From the NCBI GenBank assembly GCA_905178155.1, contig CAJINV010000002.1:7923650-7987649 (forward strand): 64,000 nucleotides of DNA, read 5' to 3'. Both the position numbers and the translations under genes were made by a program. Of this stretch, positions 20,594 to 31,207 are shown piece by piece; position 1 is the stretch's first letter, and the number at the start of each line of letters is the position of its first letter. The notes beneath the pieces are model-generated. The model was not told the DNA's origin, made no database searches, and saw nothing but the letters and a program-made list of their open reading frames with translations. Source of the stretch: Amoebophrya sp. A120 (taxonomy: Eukaryota > Sar > Dinophyceae > Syndiniales > Amoebophryaceae).

Positions 20594-23500
20594 TTAACTT
20601 ATTGCCTTCGTTACTATTGGCTCGGTGTTTTCCATTTGCAAAACGATCTTTTTTCTCAAATAATCCTCGTATTTTTTCAATTTCGCGATCTCCGCCACCT
20701 CGCTTGCTTCGTAACTCTTTTTGTCCTCCTGCATCTTCTTGTTGAACACCTGTCCGTGTTCGTCCATCGGCCCGCCCCGCTTCTCTTGGTCCGCGAAGTA
20801 CTGTGCCGGCTTGTTGTTCATTTTGTCGAGACCGTTGATCTGCCCCACAACCACCGGCTCGATCCGCACCTGCGTTGCCTCCCGAATCACCGCCTTTTCG
20901 TCCAGCGGCCCCTCGGCACCCACGCGGACGAATTTCTCGTGTGGCTCCCCGGGGCCGTCGAGCGACGGTGGGTAATCTGGCGCGTTCTGCTCCACCATGT
21001 GCTCTGCGAAGGAGGATGAAACAGCGAGTCCTTGCATTGTTCTACCGTTTCGTTTATTCAACCGAGCTGCTTTCATGATCACAACGCCACGCGATCTTCT
21101 CGGAAGTTGCATGTCCGCGTCGCAGCCTGGCTGTTTCGCCTTTTGCACGAGCCTGATCTTCAGAGGCTCACCTTCGAGATGTTGAAAGCTCGTCGCAGAA
21201 GATTTATTTGCAGATAAAACCATTGGAAAGCCAGCGCGCATTCCCAGCAGCCCTGGCTTCGTCCTTCTGCTTCTGGTTATTTCAATATTTCCTCTGGAAA
21301 GAAAATTTGCAACACCTGCTCCAGGCCCCGCTCTCCGGACGGCAGTGGTTGCAGAAACATCACGCTGATACAACCTGGCGTTGTCTTCCCCCGCCTCGCT
21401 TACCGGCGTCGCGCGGGTATCTAAAAAGCTGCTTAGTTTGACGTTCATCATGCTGCTCGGAATTTTGTATCCTGAGCAAAAACGTCCCCACACCATAGTC
21501 AAGATGGGGAATCGGCTAGACAAATCCACAAGTTTTGGCTGTTTTGCATGACAAATTTGGATTCGTAGTGTAGTGCTGTTTGAGCTAGCTCAGCAGCATC
21601 ACAGATCTAGCCTACCATGCTGATTGGAGCATGACAAATTGCAAAACACGGCTGGAACTGCTTCTCATGGGGCTCCGCATGAGAAACATGATCAGCATGC
21701 AGATTTGCATTACAGCTATGGGGTGGGGACGTTTTTAAATAGGATATTTTGTTGTCGATCTTCAGCAGAGTGTCCTTCTCCATCCCGGACGCGATATGAA
21801 AGAAAAAAACTGTGTAAGTGTAAATCTGTGATGCAGAAAATGCAAAACAGTTACACTTGTCATGCTCGATATGCATGATCGGCTCGCTTCCTATGTGTCT
21901 TCCCTTCCTATCTGCGCATAACAAGTTTTTCCTGTCATGGCAGACAAACTTGTGATGCTGTTTTCCCAAAAGACTTACACTAACACAGTTTTTTTCTCGC
22001 GATACGCGACCTCCTCCAGGTAGTATGGCTGCTCCAGCGGTCGCCACCCCGGGGCACTGCAGCCCTTGTGCAGGCCGTTGCACAGGCAGAGCGCCGTGTT
22101 CTCGGTGTTGCGGACCACCATCATCACGGACTGGTGGATCCGCCCGCTGCTGTTGCCGGAGAGCATCAGATTTTTGTCGTCCTCCGAGTCGACGCGCAGT
22201 TCCATCACCCGGGACTTGTCCTTCCCCGTGTTCCCGCAGATCGGGGAGAAAAAGTCCGACTGGTTCCGCATCAGGGGCTTCGCGTCGGTGGGAAGCTTGT
22301 CGGTCGGGGAGAAATACAGCGTCGCCGTGCGGGTCGTGGCCTGTGCGGAATCTGGTGCCTCCGAAACTGCTGTGGCACTTGTTCCGTTCGTCTGCTCTTC
22401 CTCTGCTTTCGCCAGCTCCTCGGCTTCCGCGCCTGACTTTTCCGCCGGCACTTTTGGCACCCGTACTTCGGTAATGGACGAAGGGTCGCCGTCCACATTT
22501 CCCGCGTTTTCCGGGAGGTACTTCTTGACCAAACTTGCCATCAGTTGCGACGCCTTAGGACCACTACTGCCACCTGTCCCGAGCCCCGGGATGCGCGACG
22601 CGAGCGAACTGAGCGAATTTGTCACATCGGACACGGAGGGAAGCTGTTGTACTATTCCGAACCCCCCGGAGCCCGCCTTTGCCAGCGCGTCCGCCGCGGC
22701 TATTTCCTCGGCGGACACGTTCTCGTCGACGGGTTTCGCGGTGTGCAGATTGTACAACACGCTGCGCAGCGGGAAGTGCTGCGAGGGCTGCAGAAACGCG
22801 GTCTGCGCCTGGCCGTAGTCCTCCACGATCGCATTCAGCACGTCCAAATCGTCGTCCGTCAGCTGGTCGCTTTCCCGCGGGTTTTCCAATTTTCGCCGCA
22901 TCGCCATCTCGTCTTTTTGCAAAAACAGCTGGAAGTGGCGGTTGGTGCCGATACTGGCACTGGTGCTGCCGCTCGTTTGATGCCCTTGTGGCACCCCCAC
23001 TCCTGCCACACCCGCTTCCCCCGCCTTCGCGGAGAATCCCGCGTTCGAGAACCCCACACTGGAGCTCTCCAGCGCCTTGTCCCCGTTCTCCGCCAAGTGC
23101 TGCGCGCTCAGGCCCATCTTTTCGTTGCGAAACGGAAGGATTTCTCGCAGGTAGATCGCCTTCTCGAACTGCAGCCGATCCAGGCGCCCCACGAAAAACC
23201 GCTGGTCGAAGTGCACCACCGGCGCCAGGCCCTTCGCGTCCGTCGAATTTGCGTGCTCGGACCCGGTTTTCACGTACTTCACAAACTTGCCGCTTTTCAC
23301 CTTGTCCTGCACCTCCTTCACCGTCGCGCCCGTCGGACTGTCGTCGATCGCGCTCGACGGGTCCTGCGTGTTGTCCTCCGAGGCGTCGGCGTTCTTCAGG
23401 TACCCGATTTCGCGGAGCTGCACCCGCACGGGGCCGAACAGCGGGTAGCGAAACGTGAACTTCGGGTGGAACTTGACCGCGGTCTGCTGGTACTCCGGGT

Positions 23501-24321
23501 CGGTGTGCTGCAGATCCGAATCGTCGAAAAAGGGGTGGTTGCGGACTTTCGCGACCACGTCCTGTTTCGCCGGGTCGGAAAGGACCGCCTCCTCCCCGCC
23601 GAGCAGCTTCCGCACCGCGTCCTGGGCGGCGGCGGGACACCGCCTGCTGCCGACGAAGCAGGTGTTGTCCAGATTGAACATGTCCGTGGTGGCGATGTAG
23701 TTCGGCGCGTTGTTCAACGAGCTGTGGCATCAAATGCAAAAATGTATGTGTCTGGAAGGATGCGAACTTGTGATGCGTACTTGGATCACACAAAGATCTG
23801 TCATGCTTAGACAGCAAAGGGAGCACTCCATTTCCTGTCGCCGAAAGAAGGCGTTTGTCATGCGGATTAAGCATTGGGAAACCGTCTCCAAACCTGTGAT
23901 GCTAGGCCTTGCATGGCACACCTTTCGTGTCAAGCAGACACAGCATCACAAACCTCACCAATCTTCCAGACCCAGACATTTTTGCAATGCATACATGGCC
24001 GAACAGGATCGGGCTGGCGGGGCTGTCGAACCCCAGGTCGGAGATCAGATCGCCGACCTTGTCCGGGTGGTTCGGGTCCGGCGGGTGGAGCACATTGATG
24101 GAGTGAAACACTGGCGGCGTCGAAGCTCCCGTCAGGCTGCTGAGGAAAGAAGTTCTAGTACAAGAACGTGGAGGCCGCGGGGGTGATGAAAATGAGGGAA
24201 AAACAAATTCGGGAGAAGACGGCGATTTGGCCGGGTGAGCAGGTGGTCGACGCCCAATGTGCGGTTGGTGGAAGTGATCCTGCAAGAAACTGGTGAACAC
24301 CTGCGAGGACAAGGACATCAT
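20594..24321 (-). CDS. unrecognised protein, conserved-looking, three introners
   Basis: The likely start is ATG 24321 (MMSLSSQVFTSF); an intron may lie between there and the exon near 24150. Coding then runs through SINVLHPPDPNHPDKVGD and ASPILFGH, and, after a family-A introner, SSLNNAPNYIATTDMF and a block of about 560 codons. That block has HPFFDDSDLQHTDPEY, FTFRYPLFGPVRVQLREIG and a Gln/Ser/Gly-rich middle. After C and D introners it continues ASGMEKDTLLKIDNK and IPSSMMNVKLSS, ending in a charged helical tail (EIAKLKKYEDYLRKK) with a stop at 20594-20596. Exact removal of all three introners keeps one frame. I recognise no domain. NLDNTCF resembles a ubiquitin-protease Cys box but no partner motifs are present. 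Confidence 0.75.
21468..21746 (-). mobile_element. introner, family D
   Basis: 279 bp, tatcctgagcaaaaacgtcc...aaataggata, flanked by TTTTG at 21463-21467 and 21747-21751. Removal gives LLKIDNKIPSSMM. Confidence 0.94.
21795..22004 (-). mobile_element. introner, family C
   Basis: 210 bp, tatgaaagaaaaaaactgtg...cagtttttttctcgcgata, flanked by CGCGA at 21790-21794 and 22005-22009. Removal gives LEEVASGMEKD. Confidence 0.92.
23728..23993 (-). mobile_element. introner, family A, with diverged flanks
   Basis: 266 bp, catcaaatgcaaaaatgtatg...ttgcaatgcata. Flanks are TGTGG and CATGG, an imperfect duplication, and the first base is c instead of t, so this copy may be older. Removal with five bases gives ILFGHSSLNNAP. 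It is oriented opposite, relative to its gene, to the family-A copies in kinesin and AP-4 mu. Confidence 0.85.
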
Positions 24322-25124
24322 GTTTGTTGGTGCTTGCCAAATCATAGATCAAAATCAATTATGTTCTAGGAACAGAAGATGTGCTCGATCACAGCGTCGG
24401 GCTGTTGTTAGGCACGAAAAATAAGCGACGCGCAACAAAAATTTTCACACAAAACTTGCCTCGCCAGGACCACAGATGATCGGATTCACTTGATAGACCG
24501 TTCGACACAATAGCACTGCAATCAGACACAGCATAGGCATACTCGGTAGTTGCAGAAGACAATGGCCCGACCTGAATACGATTTCCAGGCATCGCTCAAA
24601 CGACAAATCCGCTCTACATTCGTCCGTCCAGTCGCAGTTCGTAGTGGACTGCTAAGCAAATAGACGATGAAAACCTGACACTCTCTACTGATCGCTCGCC
24701 AGCTGTCTCGAACAACCTAATGCATCTTCATTTTCTCAAGGCACAATAACAGTGCTTCTTTTTCCAATGTCCGATTAAAAGACAGTGCTATGGTAGACAA
24801 CGACAGCCGTCACGTGTTACGGGATTGATTCTTGGAATGAGCAGAAAAGTTCTGCAGCAGTAAAGAGAGGGGTGCTCGATCTCTCAACATGATCCATAGG
24901 AGCTTTTACTAGATGAGGGTACTTAATGTAAACAATGTAAGGAAGAAAAAAAACTAAAATGCAAGCAGGCTTTCCCTGCTTTACTTTCGTTAGGTGTAGT
25001 AACTTTCTAAAGCTACAAAATGCCTCATGTCTGATTTCACGCCTGCTGGATGATGTTGCACGACCGAACCGGCGAGTCAGTAGACAGAGGCATTGCGGTG
25101 CAGCTTCTTTTCCAGTCCACCGGC
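24322..25124. other. intergenic, no feature seen
   Basis: About 0.8 kb between two co-oriented genes. It must contain the 3' end of the EF-hand gene and any start signals for the next gene; I see no recognisable motif. Confidence 0.5.
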
Positions 25125-28100
25125 TTAAGAGATCCGCCAGATTTCCTTTGGTTTTCGGTCTGCGTCGGTTTCTGCGACGATTCTCTCGCCGTGCGCATCG
25201 ATCCCCATGCGGTCCCGCGATTTCAGGGTTCGGATTTTCCGGGCCTGCGCCAGTGCGTCCTGGGTGGTGTTGGTCATCTCCTTGGGCGCCGGCGTCCGGT
25301 TCGCGACCGACATCACCCTCCCGGCCAGTTTCGAGTTCAAAAAGTGCGGCTTGTCGTGCTGCCAGGAGGAGAGACGCAGGGTCTTCGTCCCCACCAGGCT
25401 CCACCAGTCCGTCTTGAAGTCCTGCCCCAGTAGGTCGTCAATGTGGTCCAGGATGGACAGCTTGCACGTGGGCTTCATCAGGTCCTTCTTGTCCCGGACG
25501 TACTTGCCCATCCGCTTCTTGTCTCGGTCGAAGCTCCACTCGCGGACGATGGCCGCGAAGTCCCCGCAGTTCTGCTGGAAGCACGCGCCCATCCAGTAGT
25601 TCACGTCGTACTCGTCCATGTGGCGCGGGTCGATCTCCAGCTCGTCGCGCAGCCGGTCCATCTGCCGCAGCCGCTCCCGGCTGATCTGCTGTTCGAGCCC
25701 CATCGCGGCGAAGGCGTCACGCAGGTTATCCAAGAAAAAAACTGTGTTAGTGAAACTTTCTTTGGTTGACAGCATCACAAATTTGCTCTACATGACAGAG
25801 AAAACCTGTCATGCGCGGCTTGTAAGGGAAAACACACACGAAAAGAGGACTTCATGGCTGTCTGGCATGACAGGCGCATACTCTGTTGCATGTTCTGCAA
25901 CACAAATTTACACTTACACAGTTTTTTTCTTGCATACAGGTCCGCCACCGTGTACACCTCCTCCGAGGGCTTCGTGGACAGCTGCACCGACGCGTCCTAT
26001 CCTGTGTAAAAACATCCCCATCCCAGAGCTGTGATGCAGATCTGCAAGCGCAAGAGCGTTTGTAATGCGCATCCCCATGAGAGGCGTTTCCCATTGTGTT
26101 TTGGAACTTGTAATGCTGTAAACAGGATGAGGAGATGGATTTGGTATGCGGATTCCCTCGCTAAAATGCACTACACTACAGCCTGCAACTTGTCTTGCGT
26201 GGTTCCCAAAACTTCAAGGTTTATGTTGCAAAATCCCCATCTTGACTATGGGGTGGGGATGTTTTTACATGGGATACGTCCGCGCTGTTCTTCAGCGACT
26301 TCAGCGCGTACAGCCACTCGTCCTTGAAGTACCCGGGCAGGAAGTCTTCGTACCCGTGCTCCACGATCTTCAGAAACGTCTGCGCCCGCAGCGTGTCGTC
26401 GAAGCGCTTCAGCAGGTAGCAGAACTCCTCGAAACTGGTGACCCCGTCCTGGTTGATGTCCGACTCGCGGAGCAGGTCGATGAAGCCGGACTGCTCGTCG
26501 CCCGGGTCCACCGGAATGCCGCCCCGCTGCATGATGTTGAACACCCGGCTGTTCGGAACCTCGAGCGGCTCGCCGGAAATGTTGGTGGGAAAGATCTCCA
26601 TCAGCTGCGACACCACGTTCTTTTGCCACCCCCCCTGCTTCTGGAACCGCAGCCAGAGGATGCGGCAGATTTCGCACACGACGCAGGCCGTGTCGAAGTT
26701 CACCTCCAGCGGCGTCTGCGCCTGCTGAATCGGGCTCGTCTGCGAAAACGCAATCTCCAGCGCCTTCAGATACATCGCCGGCGTCAGCTGATTGTCCTCA
26801 ATGTACAAATCGCGGTTCGGGAAGCGGAACTCCAAGAACGCCCCGCACACCGCCTGCAGCTCCGTGATGCTGATCCACCCGAACTGGCCGGGCTGGAACG
26901 CGTCTTCCTCCTGCTCCTCCTTCTTGTCCTTCTTTTTCGCCGCTGCTGCACTGGAGGCCGACCCTGCTGCCGCCCCCTGCTGCCCACCGGCTTGCTGGTT
27001 ATTTTGTGCGCCACCATTTCCGCCGGTGTTAGTACTTGACGACGCTCCTTCGATTTCCACCACCTGCTCACCCCCGAACCGGACGTGGCCCGCCTGCCCC
27101 TGGCCGTCCTCCTGCGCCTGATGTTCGACACCCCCAGTCGGAGACCCGTCCGCCGCCGCGCCGCCACTGCTGTTCCCCCCGGCGCTCCCGGCGTTTTCTG
27201 TCGCGGCCGCTGCGCCGGCACTTTGTTCCGAAGTTGATGTGTTCATCGCACTCTTCACCAAGCCCAGCCCCAGCTCCGGGTACTCGCGGCTGAGGTGCAG
27301 CATGACAAATTGATCCGCCAACCAGTTGAGATCGTTCAGCGGGTGCAGTTGCTCCAACTTGCTCCATCGGTTCTCGTATTCCTGCACGGACTTCAGCTGC
27401 CGCGAGCTCATGGACACGTATTTCCACCGGGAGAGAAAGGGGCGAAGATCCCCCACGAGCGAATTCAGCAACACCGGCTCGATTCGCGTGAAGTCCGTCA
27501 ACAGCTCCAGGTCCGTGACCCCGACCGCGGCCGGGTGCTTCTTATGCAAGCGTCAGGTTTGAAATCGACAAAGTTGAAATGATTTGCCATGCATAAAATG
27601 GATGCCAGTTGGGGCCTCAGTTTTCAAGTGGCGCATGACAAATTTCGGCAGCACCAAAATCCAGTCTGTCATGCTGTTTGGGCAAAGAACGCTGCTCCTG
27701 TCATGCTACTCTGGCAGCACATCGTCTTTCCCTAAACAGGCTCGCAATCGGTCTCCTTTGCCTCCTCCCCAACACAGGCCACACGTGCCCTACATTTTAC
27801 GCATCACAAATTATTTCAACTTTGACGATTTCAATCCTGACACATCCATACTTCTTCCCGTCCCCGTAAAGCCCGTATCCGGTCAGCGACCCGAGCTCCA
27901 GCGCCAGCAGCTCGGCCATCGTGGCGATGATCTGCTTCTTCACGTCCATGGCCTGGCTGCGCATCTTCATCTTGGAGTCCTCCTGCTCGCTGTCGGAGTC
28001 GCTGCCGGCTGTCTTGCCCCCGCCGGAATTGAAGTCCACGTTGGAAACCGAAAACGCGATCCCGCCGGACTTCTCCATGGGGTTGGCCTTGCCGCTCGCG

Positions 28101-28965
28101 ACCGAACTGTTGAACTCCGCGCGCAACTTCTCCTCCTCGCTCTGCTTCCACAGCTCCTCCTGCTTCTTCTTCAGCTCCGCGGCCTCGCGCTTGCGCAGCC
28201 GCTCCTCCCGCAGCCGCTGGGTCCGGACCGACTCCACCACCTTCCACTTGCCGCTCGCGCTCCACCAGCCCCCGCCGTGCGACAGCTTCCGCGCCGTGAT
28301 GTTCTTCCGCAGCGCCTCGGCCTTCAGGTTTTCCATCGCCTCGGTCGCCCACATGTCGCGCTGCACCAGCACGTCCTCCTCCTCGTCCTCATCGTCATCC
28401 TCATCCTCGTCGTCCTTCTTCTTCTTTTTCTCCTTGGTCTGCGAGGTGGTATAGTAGCACTGGGGGTTCCCGAGCGTCTGCTGCAAAAACTTCCGGCGGA
28501 TCAGCTGCGGCGTGATGTTCTCGCCGATCAGATTATCGTAAAGAAAGATTCCCCCTCCCCATATTGAAAACGCATCCGTCTGAAAATTTGTGATGCACAT
28601 TTGTCACCTCAAATCTTGTCTGTCTTGCAAGAAGGCAAGTCTGGAGAGCCCCCTGCATTTTGCAGGCGGTTTGTGATGCTGTTGGGCTTAGAGCATACAC
28701 TTTTGCCATGCTAGGTGCCTACGTCAAAACCTCTCGACCGAGGCTTGACATATGCCTGCAGTCCTCTACTGCAAGACAAATCTGATTTGTGTACGGAAAT
28801 CCAGCATCAGAAACTTCGTTTCGATATGGGGAGGGGGGATTTTTCCTCTTGATACAGATTCCGTTTCAACCGCCGGTGCAGTTCCTCCATGTACTCCAGA
28901 TTTTTCTGTCCCACCGCATGGTGCTTCTTCATGGAGGACTGCTGCGCCGCCGCGTTGCGGGACAT
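25125..28965 (-). CDS. EF-hand protein with coiled-coil and disordered regions, four introners
   Basis: Starts at ATG 28965 (MSRNAAAQQSSMKKHH) and ends at 25125-25127 (IWRIS). In order: a basic helix (EYMEELHRRLKRN); a Lys then Asp/Glu-rich stretch (KEKKKKKDDEDEDD); a long helix rich in Arg, Lys and Glu (about 28260-28130); a globular part around VGVTDLELLTDFTRIEP; an Ala/Gly/Gln-rich linker (27250-26950); then a helical region with the EF-hand-like loop DINQDGVTSFEEF near 26465-26420. The C-terminal 200 residues (AFAAMGLEQQ... YDVNYWMGACFQQN) follow two introners. The single clear EF-hand suggests calcium binding. I cannot name the family. Four introners (B, E, D, C) interrupt it; removing each with one duplication copy gives one uninterrupted frame. 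Confidence 0.82.
25727..25936 (-). mobile_element. introner, family C
   Basis: 210 bp, the same length as the other C copy. It runs tatccaagaaaaaaactg...tttttcttgcata and is flanked by CAGGT at 25722-25726 and 25937-25941. Removal gives VYTVADLRDAFAAM. Confidence 0.94.
25998..26277 (-). mobile_element. introner, family D
   Basis: 280 bp, tatcctgtgtaaaaacatcc...tttttacatgggata, flanked by CGTCC at 25993-25997 and 26278-26282. Removal gives SLKNSADASVQLS. Confidence 0.94.
27543..27850 (-). mobile_element. introner, family E (single copy here)
   Basis: 308 bp, tatgcaagcgtcaggtttga...tcctgacacatccata, with inner inverted repeats around tgaaatcg(a/t)caaagttgaaat. It is flanked by CTTCT at 27538-27542 and 27851-27855. 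Removal gives YGDGKKHPAAVGV. Its ends differ from families A-D but the layout is the same. Confidence 0.9.
28534..28854 (-). mobile_element. introner, family B
   Basis: 321 bp, tatcgtaaagaaagattccc...cctcttgata, flanked by CAGAT at 28529-28533 and 28855-28859. Removal gives RRLKRNLIGENIT. Confidence 0.94.
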
Positions 28966-31207
28966 GATGTGCTAGGACAAAGAACTGTCGCTCGTCTACT
29001 TCGGTAATATTAATGTAGCAAATGTAGTACGTGCAAGAACGTCAGTGGAGCAAAAGCCGAACATATCGTACTTACATGATTTCATTTTCAGGGTACCTGT
29101 CATATTTATGTTTCTGACATAGTTGGTTTGAGGAGGGGGCCTGGTGACAGATGATGATGGGCATGATTGCGTAATGGTACTAATATGGTCGCAAATATAT
29201 AGTAGTCTACTTGCAGCGAGCACGACTGTGCTGACCAACACAAGGCCAGACGCAAATGTAACTTCTTCCGGACGAAGACGAAAAGAGAAGAACGAATGCA
29301 CGACAGTAGTACCGACATTAGCCTAGCTTGTTGAAATGATGAAAAGCGCTTTTCAGTAAAATATCTTCACCGACTCCTGGTTGTTCTTCGCACGAAAGAT
29401 GCTAGTACCGAGGCGTCGACATCTGCATCTGCTACAGCTGCAATATACAAGGTGAACCGAAGATCCTGTGCTTGCATTGCTACGAGTACGATTACAGGAG
29501 CGGGTCAAAAATCATATCAACGAACAAACCGATCCCTTTTGCGTCGCACGAATATGTTGAAATGCAGAGAGAGTATGGTGAAAGAACCTGCTGAACGATC
29601 ATGCCATGCTACCGCTCCCACTGGTCCGTGCGGTCAATCTACTCGCCCGTCAGGGAGACAAGCCGAGTAGGCTTCTCTTCCGTAGCGAGAGTTTGCTAAT
29701 TTTTCATGAAAGAAGTTTGTACCTATCAATAGCGTGAAAAGTTCTTTTGCCGTCAAAATACTCGTCCGAAGTGCTTGTGTTGGTAGTTTCATTTTCGAAA
29801 GAAATCACATGTAATGCGGACAAAATTTTTTATCAAGCAGGGACTTCTGAACTACTGAATGGCCCCCGTAACAAGTTGCATTTCCGCAGTTTTTCTCAAA
29901 AACAAAGTAGTACGAAAACCGACTCAATAACAGAGCTTAGCCGAAAGATACGACACAGCAGCCTGGATCACGTGACTTACTCGACAGCCTGCCGTGTCTA
30001 TCTGCTTGGAGTATTTGAGTGCAAGTAGGATCTCGCGAAACATTTGTTACCGCATCCCTGCGACAGATTCTACTGAATCGACGCAGGTGCGCGCGAGCGT
30101 ACCGGTTGATAGCAAATTCATCATACAGAAAAAAACACAATATATCAAAAATGGACAGAAAAATGAGGCTGCACTATTCGAGTGAATAGGATATCTAAAT
30201 CAGCAGGCAGAATTTGGAGCGAAATAAAAAACCGCGAAATACTACTGCGGGTGCGCACTGCATGGCGGCGCACTTGTCGCGTTTTTACATGGTAGAAACT
30301 TTCCCTGTACCATCCCGATCTGTGGAATGTTGTACGCAGAAAAATGGAAGATTGTTTCATTCAAAAAGGCCTTATGTTTATGAAACTCAGCTACATAAAA
30401 AAATCACGAGGAAAACACAAAACTGTGTGGCGAAAAACAAGGAAAATGTGGACGAAAAGTGTTTCTAATATGAAAAACTTGTGTATGAAGAGTTTTCCGC
30501 CACAACAGAGAAGTGAAATACACTAAGCAACGATGACTACATCGCTATTCAGTGTGGTTTTTGAGATTTTCTGGTGTACTGTTTCAAAACCCAAATTATA
30601 CAGCGTGTAAGTAATCTGCACAGACGAGAATGAGCAAGAGACGATCTCCCTTGCTCCATCCTCGAAAATTTTATATCACGTTCACACAAAAGATCAATCT
30701 GCCGTGCTAGACGCTTCTGGACCTACCGCCGCACACCGCGTGCGCTTTTGAAAAAAACCAACAAAACCTGTTGGAGCGCTACGACAGTCGCGATAAGGAA
30801 AGATTTCTTGGTAAAGCCATCGCAATCTCTAGCAAAGGCAAAAACGCGCTTGACTTCGATTCGCCGATCCCCAAATGAATTAAGACCGAGCGAGATAAAA
30901 GACAAAATAATTGGTGATGTTGTGTTGATGTAGAAAGAAACTAGTCTCGGAAAAGTAAAAGGACAGGGACACAGAGGTCCTGTTCAATATGCCTTGGCGC
31001 TTTGACATCATTCAAAGTTCGTGATAGAATTCGTCGACAAAATGCGAATTGATTTTCAGGTCGCCCTGTCTTAGACATACCATCAAAAAGCGAGCGGGAA
31101 TCAACAAAAGATTTGGAAGTCGACAAAAAAATTCTGCGTTGCTTTTCTTTGCAGGTTTGAAGTTTGAAGATGTTGAGTTAGAGTTGACCACCGACAGTAC
31201 AATTTTT
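28966..31207. other. intergenic, no gene recognised
   Basis: 2.2 kb, AT-rich, with only short unconvincing ORFs on both strands. It is the longest gene-free host stretch on this side of the window. I see no introner, LINE fragment, tRNA or tandem repeat. Confidence 0.5.

Noticed and set aside
23640-23680. NLDNTCF resembling the Cys box of ubiquitin-specific proteases
   Set aside because: The conserved Gly is Asp, and no His box or finger region follows.
22068-23810. Long plus-strand and second minus-strand ORFs opposite the unrecognised gene (for example 22545-23810)
   Set aside because: They are shadows in a GC-rich coding exon. Only the 21975-23717 minus frame continues correctly through three introners.
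28966-31207. Short ORFs of 60-93 codons on both strands
   Set aside because: AT-rich, mutually overlapping, and without splice sites or family features.
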